DNA from: DATJPR01 sp035506295
GTDB taxonomy: Bacteria > Bacteroidota > Ignavibacteria > UBA10030 > UBA6906
DNA: 12,522 nt
Direction of reading: 5' to 3'
Assembly (NCBI GenBank): GCA_035506295.1
Contig: DATJPR010000287.1
Coordinates: 1 to 12,522, forward strand
Of the stretch, positions 1 through 7,150 are shown in pieces (positions within the stretch are counted from its first letter, which is position 1; each line of letters begins with the position of its first letter). The position numbers were made by a program, and so were the translations under genes. Below the pieces are notes generated by a model. That model searched no databases, had not been told where the DNA came from, and saw nothing but the letters and a program-made list of their open reading frames with translations.

Positions 1-435
1 AGCTACTGCTACGGCTGCGGCCGGTTGAATGAGCACGGACATCAGATCAAAAGTTTCTGGGAAGGAAATGAATCCGTCGCGTCATTCACTCCGAAGCCGT
101 ATCATATCGCCGTGCCGGGGTACGTCTACGGAGGATTGATCGCATCGTTGATCGATTGTCACGGGACAGGCACTGCGGCGGCGGCGAAGTATAGAGATGA
201 GGGAAGACCGATGGACAGCGAGCCCCCGTTTCGCTTCGTGACCGCCTCGCTTCATGTGGACTATCTTCGTCCTACGCCGCTGGGAGTTCCCCTTGAATTG
301 CGGGGCGCGGTGGAAGAGGTGAAGGGACGCAAAGTCGTTGTGGGCGTGACGCTTTCCGCTTCAGGGATCGTCTGCGCGAAAGGGAATGTCGTGGCCGTCC
401 AGATGCCGGAGTCGATGTCTTCGGCCCGCCCGTAA
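1..435 (+). CDS. PaaI-family hotdog-fold thioesterase, 5' end cut off by the window
   Basis: Predicted acyl-CoA thioesterase of the 4HBT/PaaI hotdog superfamily, which hydrolyses acyl-CoA thioesters in the cytoplasm; the substrate cannot be told from sequence. The frame is open from base 1 and the first visible residues read SYCYGCGRLNEHG. This matches the CxxCG...N..G opening common in this family, so only a short N-terminus is missing; the in-frame TTG at base 25 lies inside this motif and is unlikely to be the start. The glycine pair (visible residues 44-45) followed by ASLIDCHG holds the likely catalytic Asp52. The second half, with HVDYLRPTPLG and then GRKVVVGVTL, fits the hotdog beta-strands. 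The 144 visible residues approach the full length of a single-domain thioesterase. It ends in TAA, faces a convergent gene, and is followed by a hairpin. The superfamily is secure; the exact substrate class is open. Confidence 0.85.
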   Translation, partial: SYCYGCGRLNEHGHQIKSFWEGNESVASFTPKPYHIAVPGYVYGGLIASLIDCHGTGTAAAAKYRDEGRPMDSEPPFRFVTASLHVDYLRPTPLGVPLELRGAVEEVKGRKVVVGVTLSASGIVCAKGNVVAVQMPESMSSARP

Positions 436-451
436 CCGACCGTCATGAGAT

Positions 452-481
452 AGTGCGGGCCCGTCCATGCGGGCCCGCACT
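452..481. terminator. Bidirectional hairpin between convergent genes
   Basis: A perfect 12-base-pair inverted repeat: AGTGCGGGCCCG at 452-463, a 6-base loop TCCATG, and CGGGCCCGCACT at 470-481. It lies between the stop of the plus-strand thioesterase (435) and the stop of the minus-strand membrane protein (505). The stem is almost all G:C and very stable. No clear T-run follows on either strand, so it is not a textbook intrinsic terminator, but its place between two convergent stop codons strongly suggests that it ends both transcripts. Confidence 0.75.
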
Positions 482-504
482 GTTCCAATACACCATCACC
501 TCCC

Positions 505-918
505 TCAGGCTTTCTGCACCTCCTTCTTGCCAAACACCAGTGCTAAGCCGATTCCTGCAATAACGTAGGTGAGTATTCCATAGATGAACCACTGCAGTGC
601 CATGCTGTAGGGGATCGCGATCATAGCGTACGTCCCGTATGCCATTCCGATGCTCAACCAAATGCCGATGTACAGTCCGTAGCGCACCCCTTCCATGATC
701 CCCTTCCCTTCAAATCCCTTTGAAAAGATGAATGTGAAAAAGAAGGCCTCCACAAGAGTAATGACATAGTACACCCACATGAGCGAATTCATGTCCGGCC
801 GCAGCAACTGGCCGACCGATTCCCACCCCGACCGGAGCAGGACGCCGTTGACGAGGTAGGAAAGCGCCTCGAGGAGCACAAACGATACGACAAATCCAAT
901 CAGGATTTTCTTCTTCAT
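505..918 (-). CDS. Small four-helix integral membrane protein, unknown function
   Basis: Encodes 137 residues with about four membrane segments: residues 4-26, 47-66, 82-104 and 110-130. The N-terminus is positively charged (MKKK) and the C-terminal tail is short and charged (GKKEVQKA). Between helices 2 and 3 lies a distinctive loop, FSKGFEGKGIMEGVRYGLYIG. It looks like the core of a conserved family of small bacterial membrane proteins, but I cannot attach a family name. I chose the ATG at 918 because AAAGGA stands 7 bases upstream (926-931); the reading frame stays open further upstream to 987, but that extension is hydrophilic and has no ribosome binding site. The gene stands alone: 354 bases separate it from the next gene upstream, and it converges on the thioesterase. 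No catalytic residues are recognisable. The membrane location is a safe reading; the function is unknown. Confidence 0.85.
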   Translation of the reverse strand: MKKKILIGFVVSFVLLEALSYLVNGVLLRSGWESVGQLLRPDMNSLMWVYYVITLVEAFFFTFIFSKGFEGKGIMEGVRYGLYIGIWLSIGMAYGTYAMIAIPYSMALQWFIYGILTYVIAGIGLALVFGKKEVQKA

Positions 919-1272
919 GGTATGATCCTTTCGTCTGTCGTTGCGGGATTGAGTGGTCCCCTGAATAAATATCGAAGCACACTTCACCCCGTCGGAAACG
1001 ATATCGCGAACACTCTTGTCTCAGCGCTTGATGCTCGACGGAGTACGTTCACAAGGGAAGACAGAAACGGCGGGAATGCATTCACCCCCGGCCTCGGCCG
1101 GGTGTCAAGAGAAGTCGTACCGGAGCGCGTTGACAACAGATGTGCTGCGCTCGACGCACGAAAATACGAGAAGCACACACCAGAGTCAACAGGTCGATGT
1201 GCGTCTGAGGTCCAACGATGGAAAATTCTGTGAAGATGCGCACGACATGCCCGAACTGTCGCATCCTCCATG
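919..1272. other. 354-base intergenic region without a convincing gene
   Basis: This lies downstream of the DUF4249-like gene and upstream of the small membrane protein gene, both on the minus strand. It should therefore contain the end of one transcript and the promoter of the other. I see one G:C-rich hairpin (1083-1104) and an AT-rich patch, TATTTATT on the minus strand near 965-972, about 50 bases before the 918 start, which could form part of a promoter. The short open frames crossing it have arginine-rich compositions with no recognisable domain, and I do not accept them as genes. Confidence 0.5.
1083..1104 (-). terminator. Possible terminator hairpin downstream of the DUF4249-like gene
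   Basis: CCCGGCC (1087-1093) and GGCCGGG (1096-1102) form a 7-pair stem around a dinucleotide, in practice a 4-6 base loop. It can be extended by CA/TG across a two-base bulge. It lies about 170 bases beyond the stop of the DUF4249-like gene and about 165 bases before the membrane protein start. No T-run follows, so a terminator role is only suggested by its position; it could equally be a structured leader element or a chance G:C-rich palindrome. Confidence 0.35.
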
Positions 1273-2094
1273 CTACCGAAGAACGATACCAGCCGAGTCG
1301 ACAGCGTAAGCAGCGAAGTACCCGAGCGAGCCGTTGCTGATGTTGGTGTTCGGGTTCGCGGGTGCAAGCGACGTTGGGCTCCGATCCGAACCAAGAATAT
1401 CGTTCACGGTCCGGAAATAGTCATACGTGGCTTTGTCGATCGTATAGAGCCGCACCATCACCGAGTCGCCCGGCTGCGAACGCCGGAGCGTCCTGATACG
1501 GAACGTCGTCTCGAGACCATTCGCCAGGCGGTCGCTGTAGAGGATAAATCTCCTCCCTCCGCTGGAGTCCACGGCGCCCGTCGCCGAGTGCACATCGAGC
1601 CGATACCAGTTTTGTGTCGCCGCTGGGTCGTGAAACATGACGTAGATATAGTAGGTCAGATCACCATCGAATTCGTGGTACGGCTGCGTATAGACCGAGT
1701 CGATCAGCACTCTGACCGGCATGGGTGAAATTGCGTCGAAGGACTTCCCCTGGGCGTTGACGTGCAGAAGATAGGTCCTTCCCGGCACTCCCTGCAGCGT
1801 TGAGGTCGCATACAGCCCCGGATAGATCATCCTCAACGTGTCCTGATTTCCCGCGTCATCGTTGATCGTCACGATGGCATTCGTGATAGGTGGGAAGTTC
1901 AGCGATGGAGTGAAATAGTCGCCCGTCATCCCCATCGCGACCAGGTAGGGCCCCTGGTTGCTCGTGACTTCCCCCTCGATGACCACCTGCGGATTGCTCT
2001 GGTTCAGATCGATGGACACGACCTTCTGGCATCCGCTCCCCAGAACGGACAGAAGACCAACAACAGGGCCGAGAACATAGACTGTGCGCATCAT
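1273..2094 (-). CDS. DUF4249-like outer-membrane-associated lipoprotein, receptor partner
   Basis: Encodes 273 residues. A hydrophobic signal sequence (residues 4-18) leads to LGSGC, where Cys22 is the probable lipidation site; Gly at -3 is a loose fit to the lipobox, as is common in this phylum. After it, VSIDLNQSNPQVVIEGEVTS resembles the start of the DUF4249 domain, and the rest is beta-rich with no enzyme motif. DUF4249 proteins are found next to TonB-dependent receptors in Bacteroidota and relatives. Here the gene starts 13 bases after the receptor's stop, so the two are surely co-transcribed. The likely role is a surface or periplasmic partner of the receptor, by analogy with SusD-like pairs, though DUF4249 is not a SusD homologue. 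The start is a tandem ATGATG; I took the first, with AGGCGG about 8 bases upstream. Family assignment is from pattern recognition and moderately secure; the ligand is unknown. Confidence 0.75.
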   Translation of the reverse strand: MMRTVYVLGPVVGLLSVLGSGCQKVVSIDLNQSNPQVVIEGEVTSNQGPYLVAMGMTGDYFTPSLNFPPITNAIVTINDDAGNQDTLRMIYPGLYATSTLQGVPGRTYLLHVNAQGKSFDAISPMPVRVLIDSVYTQPYHEFDGDLTYYIYVMFHDPAATQNWYRLDVHSATGAVDSSGGRRFILYSDRLANGLETTFRIRTLRRSQPGDSVMVRLYTIDKATYDYFRTVNDILGSDRSPTSLAPANPNTNISNGSLGYFAAYAVDSAGIVLR

Positions 2095-2107
2095 GGGATG
2101 TGCCGCC

Positions 2108-4504
2108 TCAGAAGCTGAAGTTATACGTTATTGATGGAATAATCGGGAAGAGTGTGTACTGCACCGCCTCGGTCCTTGTGGGATCGTTCGGCACCTGACG
2201 GAAGGTGATGGCATAGGCGTTCTGACGGTTGTAGACGTTGTACACCGAGAAATTCAAGCTGGAATTCTTCGAGAAGAAATACGTCGCGGAGATATCGAGC
2301 CGGTGGTAGGCAGGCATGCGATAGCCGTTCCGCTCGGTGTAGTACGGGACGAGTCTTCCCTCGACAATGTAATTCCCCGCCGGGAAGGTCACCGCGTTCC
2401 CCGTATTGTAGACCCACGTCGCCGCGAGATGCCATCGGTCGTTCAGATTATAGATCCCCACGACGGAGATGTCGTGCGTTTCATCCTGGCGAGCCGGGAA
2501 GGGAGTGCCGTTGTCGATTCCGGGAAACTGCTCCATCGTTCTCGAGAGCGTGTAGCCCAGCCACCCGGTAAACTGCCCGTATTTCTTCCGCACGAGCACC
2601 TCGACCCCGTAACTCCACCCGTGGCCGGTCAGCAGTAACGACTCCACTGTCGGATTCAACTGGAAATCCGCGCCGTTCCGATAGTCGATGAGGTTCATCA
2701 TGTTTTTATAGTAGACCTCGACAGACGACTCGTACGTGTTGTCGGCAAAATTCCGGAAGTATCCGATGGATTCCTGATCCGCGAACTCGGGGAGAACGTT
2801 GTTGGAGCTCGGGATCCAGAGATCGCTCGGGTTCGTCGTGGTGGAATTCGAAAGGAGATGGAGATATTGCGTGGTCCGGGTGTACGATGCCTTGATCGAA
2901 CTTGTCTCATCGAGAGAGGCATTGACCGAAAAGCGCGGCTCGAGCGCGGTATACGTCTTGATCGGCTTGCCCGACCCGTAGACAGATGTGGTCACGATAT
3001 CGCCATATTCGTCAAATGTGTATGCGGTTCCGGGGCCGAGAAGACTGAAGAGCGAACCCCTCACACCATAGTCGATCTTCAGCCACGACAGGGGCTGGAA
3101 CTCGTGCGAGAAATACGCTGCGTCCTCCGTCGCGTATCGTGTTTCCACGCTTCCATTGATGGCATACGCCGTCGGCCCCGCGGTAATGCTTCCGGGATAG
3201 AACGTGTGGTAGATGGCATTCAAGCCGAATTTCATGGTCGATTGCGTGTTCAGGAAATACTGAAAATCGGACTTGAAGTCGAAGTCGCGAATCCCTGACG
3301 AGATGGTAAATTGAAGCAGACTCGCGCCGACATTGTTGGCGTAACTATAGTCGCTGTAGATCAGCGATGTGTTGGAAAACAGGTTTTCGCCGAATACGTG
3401 GTTCCACCTCAGCGTCGCTGTCGTGTTTCCCCAATTGAATCCGAACACGTTCGGGTAATCAAAATTGTCGCGTCCGAAATAGGCTGACGCGAAGATGTGG
3501 TCCTTCTGGCCCAGCGCGTAGTTTGCTTTCATATTGAGATCGTAGAAATAGAGGCTTGTCCTATTGATGGAGGTGTCTCGCGAAAGGTGGAGAAACAGAT
3601 CCGCGTACGTCCTCCGGCCGGAGATGATGAATGATCCTTCGTCCTTCACGATCGGGCCATCGAGTGTCAGGCGTGAATCGAGCAGGCCGATCCCGCCTGT
3701 GCCGCCGAATTCCTTTGCGTTGCCGTCGTCCGTCCGAATGTCCAGCACCGACGACAGCCGTCCGCCGTATTCCGCGGGGATCGCGCCTGTCATCACCGTG
3801 ACGTCCTTGATTGCGTCGGAATTGAAGATCGAGACATATCCGAGGAGATGCGCCGAATTGTAGATGGGCGCCTCGTCCAGGAGAATCAGGTTCTGATCCG
3901 TCGCTCCGCCGCGGGCATAGAAACCTGTGTTCCCTTCCCCTGCGGACTTGATCCCCGGAAGCAACTGGATCGTCTTCAAGATGTCCCGCTCTCCGAGAAG
4001 CACCGGCACCGCCTTGATGTCCTTCACTTCGATCTTGTTGGTGCTCATCTGCGTCGAAACGACGTTCTGATTCGAGCGTTCTCCTGAGACGACGACTTCT
4101 CCTATGGTGATGGGCACCGGAGTCAACGCATATCCGATCGTGCGGTCAGACGTGAGGTCGAGAGAATCCCTCGCCGTCTGATATCCGAGGTATTGGACCT
4201 GGAGATGGTATCGTCCTTCGGGAAGCGTGAGAGAATAGAACCCGTAGGCATTCGTGGACGCGCCAATGCCTTTCAGCTCTTCGACGACGACCGAAGCTCC
4301 GATGAGAAGCTCGCCCGTCGATTTGTCTTTCACGGTGCCGCTGATCGAGTGATCGCGTGGGCCTGCGGCCGAAGCATTGGTGGCGAGCGAAATGGACAAC
4401 AGGATGAGGGGGAAGAACAAAAATGCCGGAGAGACCGAGTTAAGGCGTTGGACGCAGTGTGATCGTGACGCACAAGTACAGCGCCTGCGTGCCGGGAAAC
4501 TCAT
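2108..4504 (-). CDS. TonB-dependent outer-membrane receptor with CarboxypepD_reg-like N-domain
   Basis: Encodes 798 residues of an energised outer-membrane importer. In order: a charged, unusually long n-region (1-24); a signal peptide core (26-42) with likely cleavage after ASA46; a carboxypeptidase regulatory-like beta-sandwich (about 53-130, with SGTVKDKSTGELLIGASV and NAYGFYSLTLPEGRY); a possible TonB-box-like segment (EVVVSG, 136-141); the plug (about 155-262, with FYARGGATDQNLILLDEAPI and PAEYGGRLSSVLDI); and a 22-strand-type barrel to the C-terminus, which ends in aromatic NFSF as expected for barrel insertion. The ATG at 4504 has GAGGG 4 bases upstream (4509-4513). The domain order is typical of Bacteroidota receptors. 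The neighbour is a DUF4249-like lipoprotein, not SusD, and there is no glycan enzyme nearby, so the substrate could be a metal chelate, peptide or other ligand. A peptidase, anti-sigma factor or ECF sigma factor that might hint at the substrate is absent from the window. Confidence 0.93.
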   Translation of the reverse strand: MSFPARRRCTCASRSHCVQRLNSVSPAFLFFPLILLSISLATNASAAGPRDHSISGTVKDKSTGELLIGASVVVEELKGIGASTNAYGFYSLTLPEGRYHLQVQYLGYQTARDSLDLTSDRTIGYALTPVPITIGEVVVSGERSNQNVVSTQMSTNKIEVKDIKAVPVLLGERDILKTIQLLPGIKSAGEGNTGFYARGGATDQNLILLDEAPIYNSAHLLGYVSIFNSDAIKDVTVMTGAIPAEYGGRLSSVLDIRTDDGNAKEFGGTGGIGLLDSRLTLDGPIVKDEGSFIISGRRTYADLFLHLSRDTSINRTSLYFYDLNMKANYALGQKDHIFASAYFGRDNFDYPNVFGFNWGNTTATLRWNHVFGENLFSNTSLIYSDYSYANNVGASLLQFTISSGIRDFDFKSDFQYFLNTQSTMKFGLNAIYHTFYPGSITAGPTAYAINGSVETRYATEDAAYFSHEFQPLSWLKIDYGVRGSLFSLLGPGTAYTFDEYGDIVTTSVYGSGKPIKTYTALEPRFSVNASLDETSSIKASYTRTTQYLHLLSNSTTTNPSDLWIPSSNNVLPEFADQESIGYFRNFADNTYESSVEVYYKNMMNLIDYRNGADFQLNPTVESLLLTGHGWSYGVEVLVRKKYGQFTGWLGYTLSRTMEQFPGIDNGTPFPARQDETHDISVVGIYNLNDRWHLAATWVYNTGNAVTFPAGNYIVEGRLVPYYTERNGYRMPAYHRLDISATYFFSKNSSLNFSVYNVYNRQNAYAITFRQVPNDPTRTEAVQYTLFPIIPSITYNFSF

Positions 4505-4703
4505 GAAGCCCTCAATAGCATATGCTTGCAGTTCGACACCGCCGTCCGTCCCCGGTTTGATTTCCCCCTACCGCAGCTGCAACCCGGGCTTTTCGAAACC
4601 TTGAACAGTATGGACTTGGTAGCAAACGCGAGGGCTGAGAATCTCCCTTGTCATGGTGAGAGAAGAGGCAACGGCGGATGGAATGATAACTGCCGTGTCA
4701 ATA
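4505..4703 (-). promoter_or_regulatory. Leader and probable promoter region of the receptor gene
   Basis: These 199 bases separate the end of the pentose phosphate operon (stop at 4704-4706) from the receptor start, and are the only gap large enough to hold a promoter for the receptor pair. On the minus strand a TTGACA hexamer (4694-4699) follows the stop codon, but no good -10 box stands 16-18 bases after it. Short perfect palindromes are clustered near the gene: AGCATATGCT (4517-4526), GCAGCTGC (4573-4580), CCCGGG (4583-4588) and TTTCGAAA (4591-4598). No hairpin with a T-run was found, so read-through from the upstream operon cannot be excluded. Confidence 0.4.
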
Positions 4704-5450
4704 TTAACGCTTGCCATCGAGCGGCGGTTCCTCGCTTCTTCCCTCCAACTTCGCGCCCTGGGACTCGCCGAACACTGTATTTCCGTCGGAAGGGGCAGAT
4801 CTCCGGCCCAGCAAGCCGAATCCCGCAATGTAGCCGAGCGTCCCGACAATCAACATCCAGTATGGGTACGCCCGCGGCATCGCGCCCCGAAGGGTAGCGT
4901 CGGTGTCGTACATGAAGGAATACAGCAGGACGACGGTCCCGATCACGCCTGCGGCAAACGACTGCCACGTCATGGCAACGCCGCTTCCCCGGGACTCCAT
5001 CATGACCAGGCAGCAACCTCCGACAATCATCACGAGAGCGATGATCACTGCGGCAACTACAGGCCCGATCCACGGCACCGGGATTAGGAAGAGGATGTCC
5101 CAGTCGAACAGCGACGACGGCCAGCGCACAAGAGCCATGAGCCACAGATAGAACGAGATATCCCAGACGCCGAACGCGACAAGAAACGCTCCGAACCTCC
5201 CCCATCGCCCGCGGCAGGTGAGAACCCCGACAGCAACGAGCATGACGATCGTCGCCGCTTCCCGGAATACTTCAACCCCGATCATTCCCGTCGGAATGGC
5301 TTTGAGCGGGAATGCAAAGCCGCCGGGGTAGTAGAGCGCCCGAAGATAGACGACGACCGCGGCTTCGACATAGCCGAAGGCGATGCCGAACACCGCATTC
5401 CAAATAAGCCTTCCCCGCCATCCACGATCCTGTGCGCGCAGCATAGGCAA
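4704..5450 (-). CDS. Six-helix integral membrane protein, unrecognised family
   Basis: Encodes 248 residues with about six membrane segments (roughly 15-38, 62-78, 84-107, 126-150, 160-180, 196-214) and a hydrophilic, charged C-terminal tail of some 35 residues. The loops hold conserved-looking aromatic and acidic motifs: YVEAAVVVYLRALYYPGG (27-44), EVFREAAT (60-67), FGVWDISFYLWL (93-104) and LFDWDILFLIPVPWIGP (114-130). These suggest a real conserved family with polar residues inside the membrane, but I cannot name it and no enzyme signature is evident. It is the last gene of the operon, 22 bases after the AhpD-like gene. The start is unsettled: a TTG at 5450 has GGA seven bases upstream, while the ATG two codons later (5444) lies further from it; the difference is two residues. 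Membrane location is secure, function unknown. Confidence 0.85.
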   Translation of the reverse strand: MPMLRAQDRGWRGRLIWNAVFGIAFGYVEAAVVVYLRALYYPGGFAFPLKAIPTGMIGVEVFREAATIVMLVAVGVLTCRGRWGRFGAFLVAFGVWDISFYLWLMALVRWPSSLFDWDILFLIPVPWIGPVVAAVIIALVMIVGGCCLVMMESRGSGVAMTWQSFAAGVIGTVVLLYSFMYDTDATLRGAMPRAYPYWMLIVGTLGYIAGFGLLGRRSAPSDGNTVFGESQGAKLEGRSEEPPLDGKR

Positions 5451-5472
5451 TGCAGATCCAGTCTGATTGTCG

Positions 5473-5820
5473 TTAGTGGGCCTGGGCGTTCAATTCATCG
5501 AGGAATGCCACACCGCGGCGAAGATGCGGAATGACGATCGATCCTCCCACGACCAGGGCCACGCTGAAGACATCCATCATCTCTTCGTTGCTGACTCCTT
5601 CATTCCTGCATTGTTGAATGTGATAGGAGATGCAGTCATCACACCGGAGAACCATTGATGCCACGAGGCCGAGCATCTCCTTCGTCTTCGCATCGAGGGC
5701 CCCCGGTTCGTACGTCAACGTATCAACGCCGAAGAACCTTTTGATGGCTTTGTTCTCCATCCCGAGGATGCGGTCATTCATCCTCGTACGAAACTCATTG
5801 AACTCCAACACTCTACCCAT
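5473..5820 (-). CDS. AhpD-like / carboxymuconolactone decarboxylase family protein
   Basis: Encodes 115 residues of the CMD/AhpD fold. It carries the AhpD redox signature: Glu48, Cys60, Cys63 and His67 (in LRCDDCISYHIQQC), with the same E-11-C-2-C-3-H spacing as in mycobacterial AhpD. This argues for thiol redox chemistry (alkylhydroperoxidase or disulfide reductase type) rather than gamma-carboxymuconolactone decarboxylation, for which there are no neighbouring aromatic-catabolism genes. Members are cytoplasmic and usually oligomeric. I chose the ATG at 5820 because AAAGGA stands 6 bases upstream (5827-5832); an in-frame ATG at 5835 has no ribosome binding site. The start overlaps the last 8 bases of the mannosyltransferase gene, suggesting coupled translation. 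In this operon it could use reducing power from the zwf reaction through an unidentified thiol partner; that link is inference. Confidence 0.88.
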   Translation of the reverse strand: MGRVLEFNEFRTRMNDRILGMENKAIKRFFGVDTLTYEPGALDAKTKEMLGLVASMVLRCDDCISYHIQQCRNEGVSNEEMMDVFSVALVVGGSIVIPHLRRGVAFLDELNAQAH

Positions 5821-7150
5821 GTTTGATCCTTTCATAGAAGAAACGTAGTCGACCGCCGGCTACGGCGGAATTCCATTCCCACGCCAGAGCCAGGAGAAAC
5901 GGGACGTACTGCAGCGCGACCAGCCAGGGGTCGTCGACCCATAGCCCGGTCGTCACATACCGGTACACGACAATGTTCGAAATGACGGAGAGCCCGAGAA
6001 ACATGAACACGGATGTCGACCACCGGACGGCGACAATCGCCGCAAGCCAGAGCAGATACCACGGATGAACAAGCGGACTGAACAGGATCAATCCCAGAAG
6101 GGAAAGGAATACCTTTTCCGTGAAGTCCATCCGGCGCACGGTAAGCCAGCCGATCCACAAGAGCAGGAAGACATTCATGACGATGTGCGCCTTCTGGTTG
6201 TCACCCAGAACGGCGAACACCAGGGAGAAGATCCCGCCGTTGAATTCCCAGTTGTCGCCGAATTGCCTCAGCCAACGGATTTCGTCACCGAGATGGGAGG
6301 CGAAGGGCAGATAGGCGAAAACGAAGAGCAGGACCGCCATCAGGAACGCCGCAACGGAACGGCGCCATGGACCGCTACGAAGATAGAGCGGCGCGATGAT
6401 GATCGGATGAAGCTTGACGAGAGCACCTCCGGCTGCAGCGAGAGCTGACAGGACATGCCGCTCCCTGCTGATGGCCACCAGCGCGAGAACAAGGAACGGA
6501 ATGCCGAGAAGGTCGACATGGCCGTCGAGCGCGCCGTACAGAATCGGGAGTGGCGACCACGCGTAGAGGATCACGCCCGCATCCGATCGACCGGAACGAC
6601 GAAGCAGCCACCCGAGGAGCAGGAGCGATCCGACATCAAGAAGGACAAAGAGGAATTTGAAACCGATCACGCTCTCGCCCGCGAGATAATACGCCCCGGC
6701 AAAGAAGACCTCCGCGAGCGGCGGATACACTGTCCCGAGTGATTGATGGTTGACGTTGGCGCGCAACAAGGGAGATGCAAGATGCGCCACGCGAGGATCG
6801 TCCGGCGCGTATGCATAGGGGTTGATCCCGTGGGCGATGACCTTGCCGTCCCAGATGTAGCGATAGATGTCTTCGGAACACACCGGCAGGTGTGGAAGGA
6901 GAGAAATGCGGAAGAGGATCGCGAACGCAAGAACCACCGTCCGGACCGCAGGCGACGCGTCCAGGAGACGCGCCCGTTGCCACCACAGGAAACCGAGAAC
7001 GGCAAACATGCCTGTGTGTACCAGGATGAAACCGATGACGCTCTCCCCACCCGCCGGGACCGCGTAGAATGTGAGGATCATCAGTTCGATGAGAAGACCG
7101 CACGCGACGAGAACGATCAGCGCCGTCCGGGCTTTCAGATTGTCCGCCAT
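5813..7150 (-). CDS. GT-C polyprenol-phosphate-dependent mannosyltransferase-like protein (GT87/MptA-B type)
   Basis: Encodes 445 residues of a multi-pass membrane glycosyltransferase with about ten or more hydrophobic segments. Such enzymes use a polyprenyl-phosphate sugar on the outer face of the cytoplasmic membrane. Marker motifs occur in the expected order: SEDIYRYIWDGKV (92-104, with the acidic residues of the first extracytoplasmic loop), GINPYAY (108-114), VYPPLAE (141-147), GHVDLLG (210-216), KLHPI (246-250), a NWEFNGGIF segment (300-308) and HPWYLLWL (362-369). The sugar and acceptor are unknown; mannose onto a lipid or glycan is only the family's common reaction. I chose the ATG at 7150, which overlaps the end of zwf by 16 bases. 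The frame stays open to 7276, but that extension lies inside zwf and is hydrophilic. No strong SD precedes 7150, so translation may depend on coupling to zwf. The gene's end overlaps the AhpD-like gene by 8 bases. Confidence 0.85.
   Translation of the reverse strand: MADNLKARTALIVLVACGLLIELMILTFYAVPAGGESVIGFILVHTGMFAVLGFLWWQRARLLDASPAVRTVVLAFAILFRISLLPHLPVCSEDIYRYIWDGKVIAHGINPYAYAPDDPRVAHLASPLLRANVNHQSLGTVYPPLAEVFFAGAYYLAGESVIGFKFLFVLLDVGSLLLLGWLLRRSGRSDAGVILYAWSPLPILYGALDGHVDLLGIPFLVLALVAISRERHVLSALAAAGGALVKLHPIIIAPLYLRSGPWRRSVAAFLMAVLLFVFAYLPFASHLGDEIRWLRQFGDNWEFNGGIFSLVFAVLGDNQKAHIVMNVFLLLWIGWLTVRRMDFTEKVFLSLLGLILFSPLVHPWYLLWLAAIVAVRWSTSVFMFLGLSVISNIVVYRYVTTGLWVDDPWLVALQYVPFLLALAWEWNSAVAGGRLRFFYERIKHG

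Noticed and set aside
1130..1135. TTGACA as a plus-strand -35 box
   Set aside because: No -10-like hexamer stands 16-18 bases further on, and there is no plus-strand gene downstream.
922..1233. A possible 103-residue gene on the plus strand in the 919-1272 gap
   Set aside because: It starts inside the ribosome binding region of the opposite-strand gene, has no SD of its own, and its product is compositionally odd with no recognisable fold.
984..1394. A possible minus-strand gene covering the gap and the end of the DUF4249-like gene
   Set aside because: It overlaps 122 bases of a better supported gene in another frame, and the product is Arg/Ser/Thr-rich, typical of a non-coding frame.
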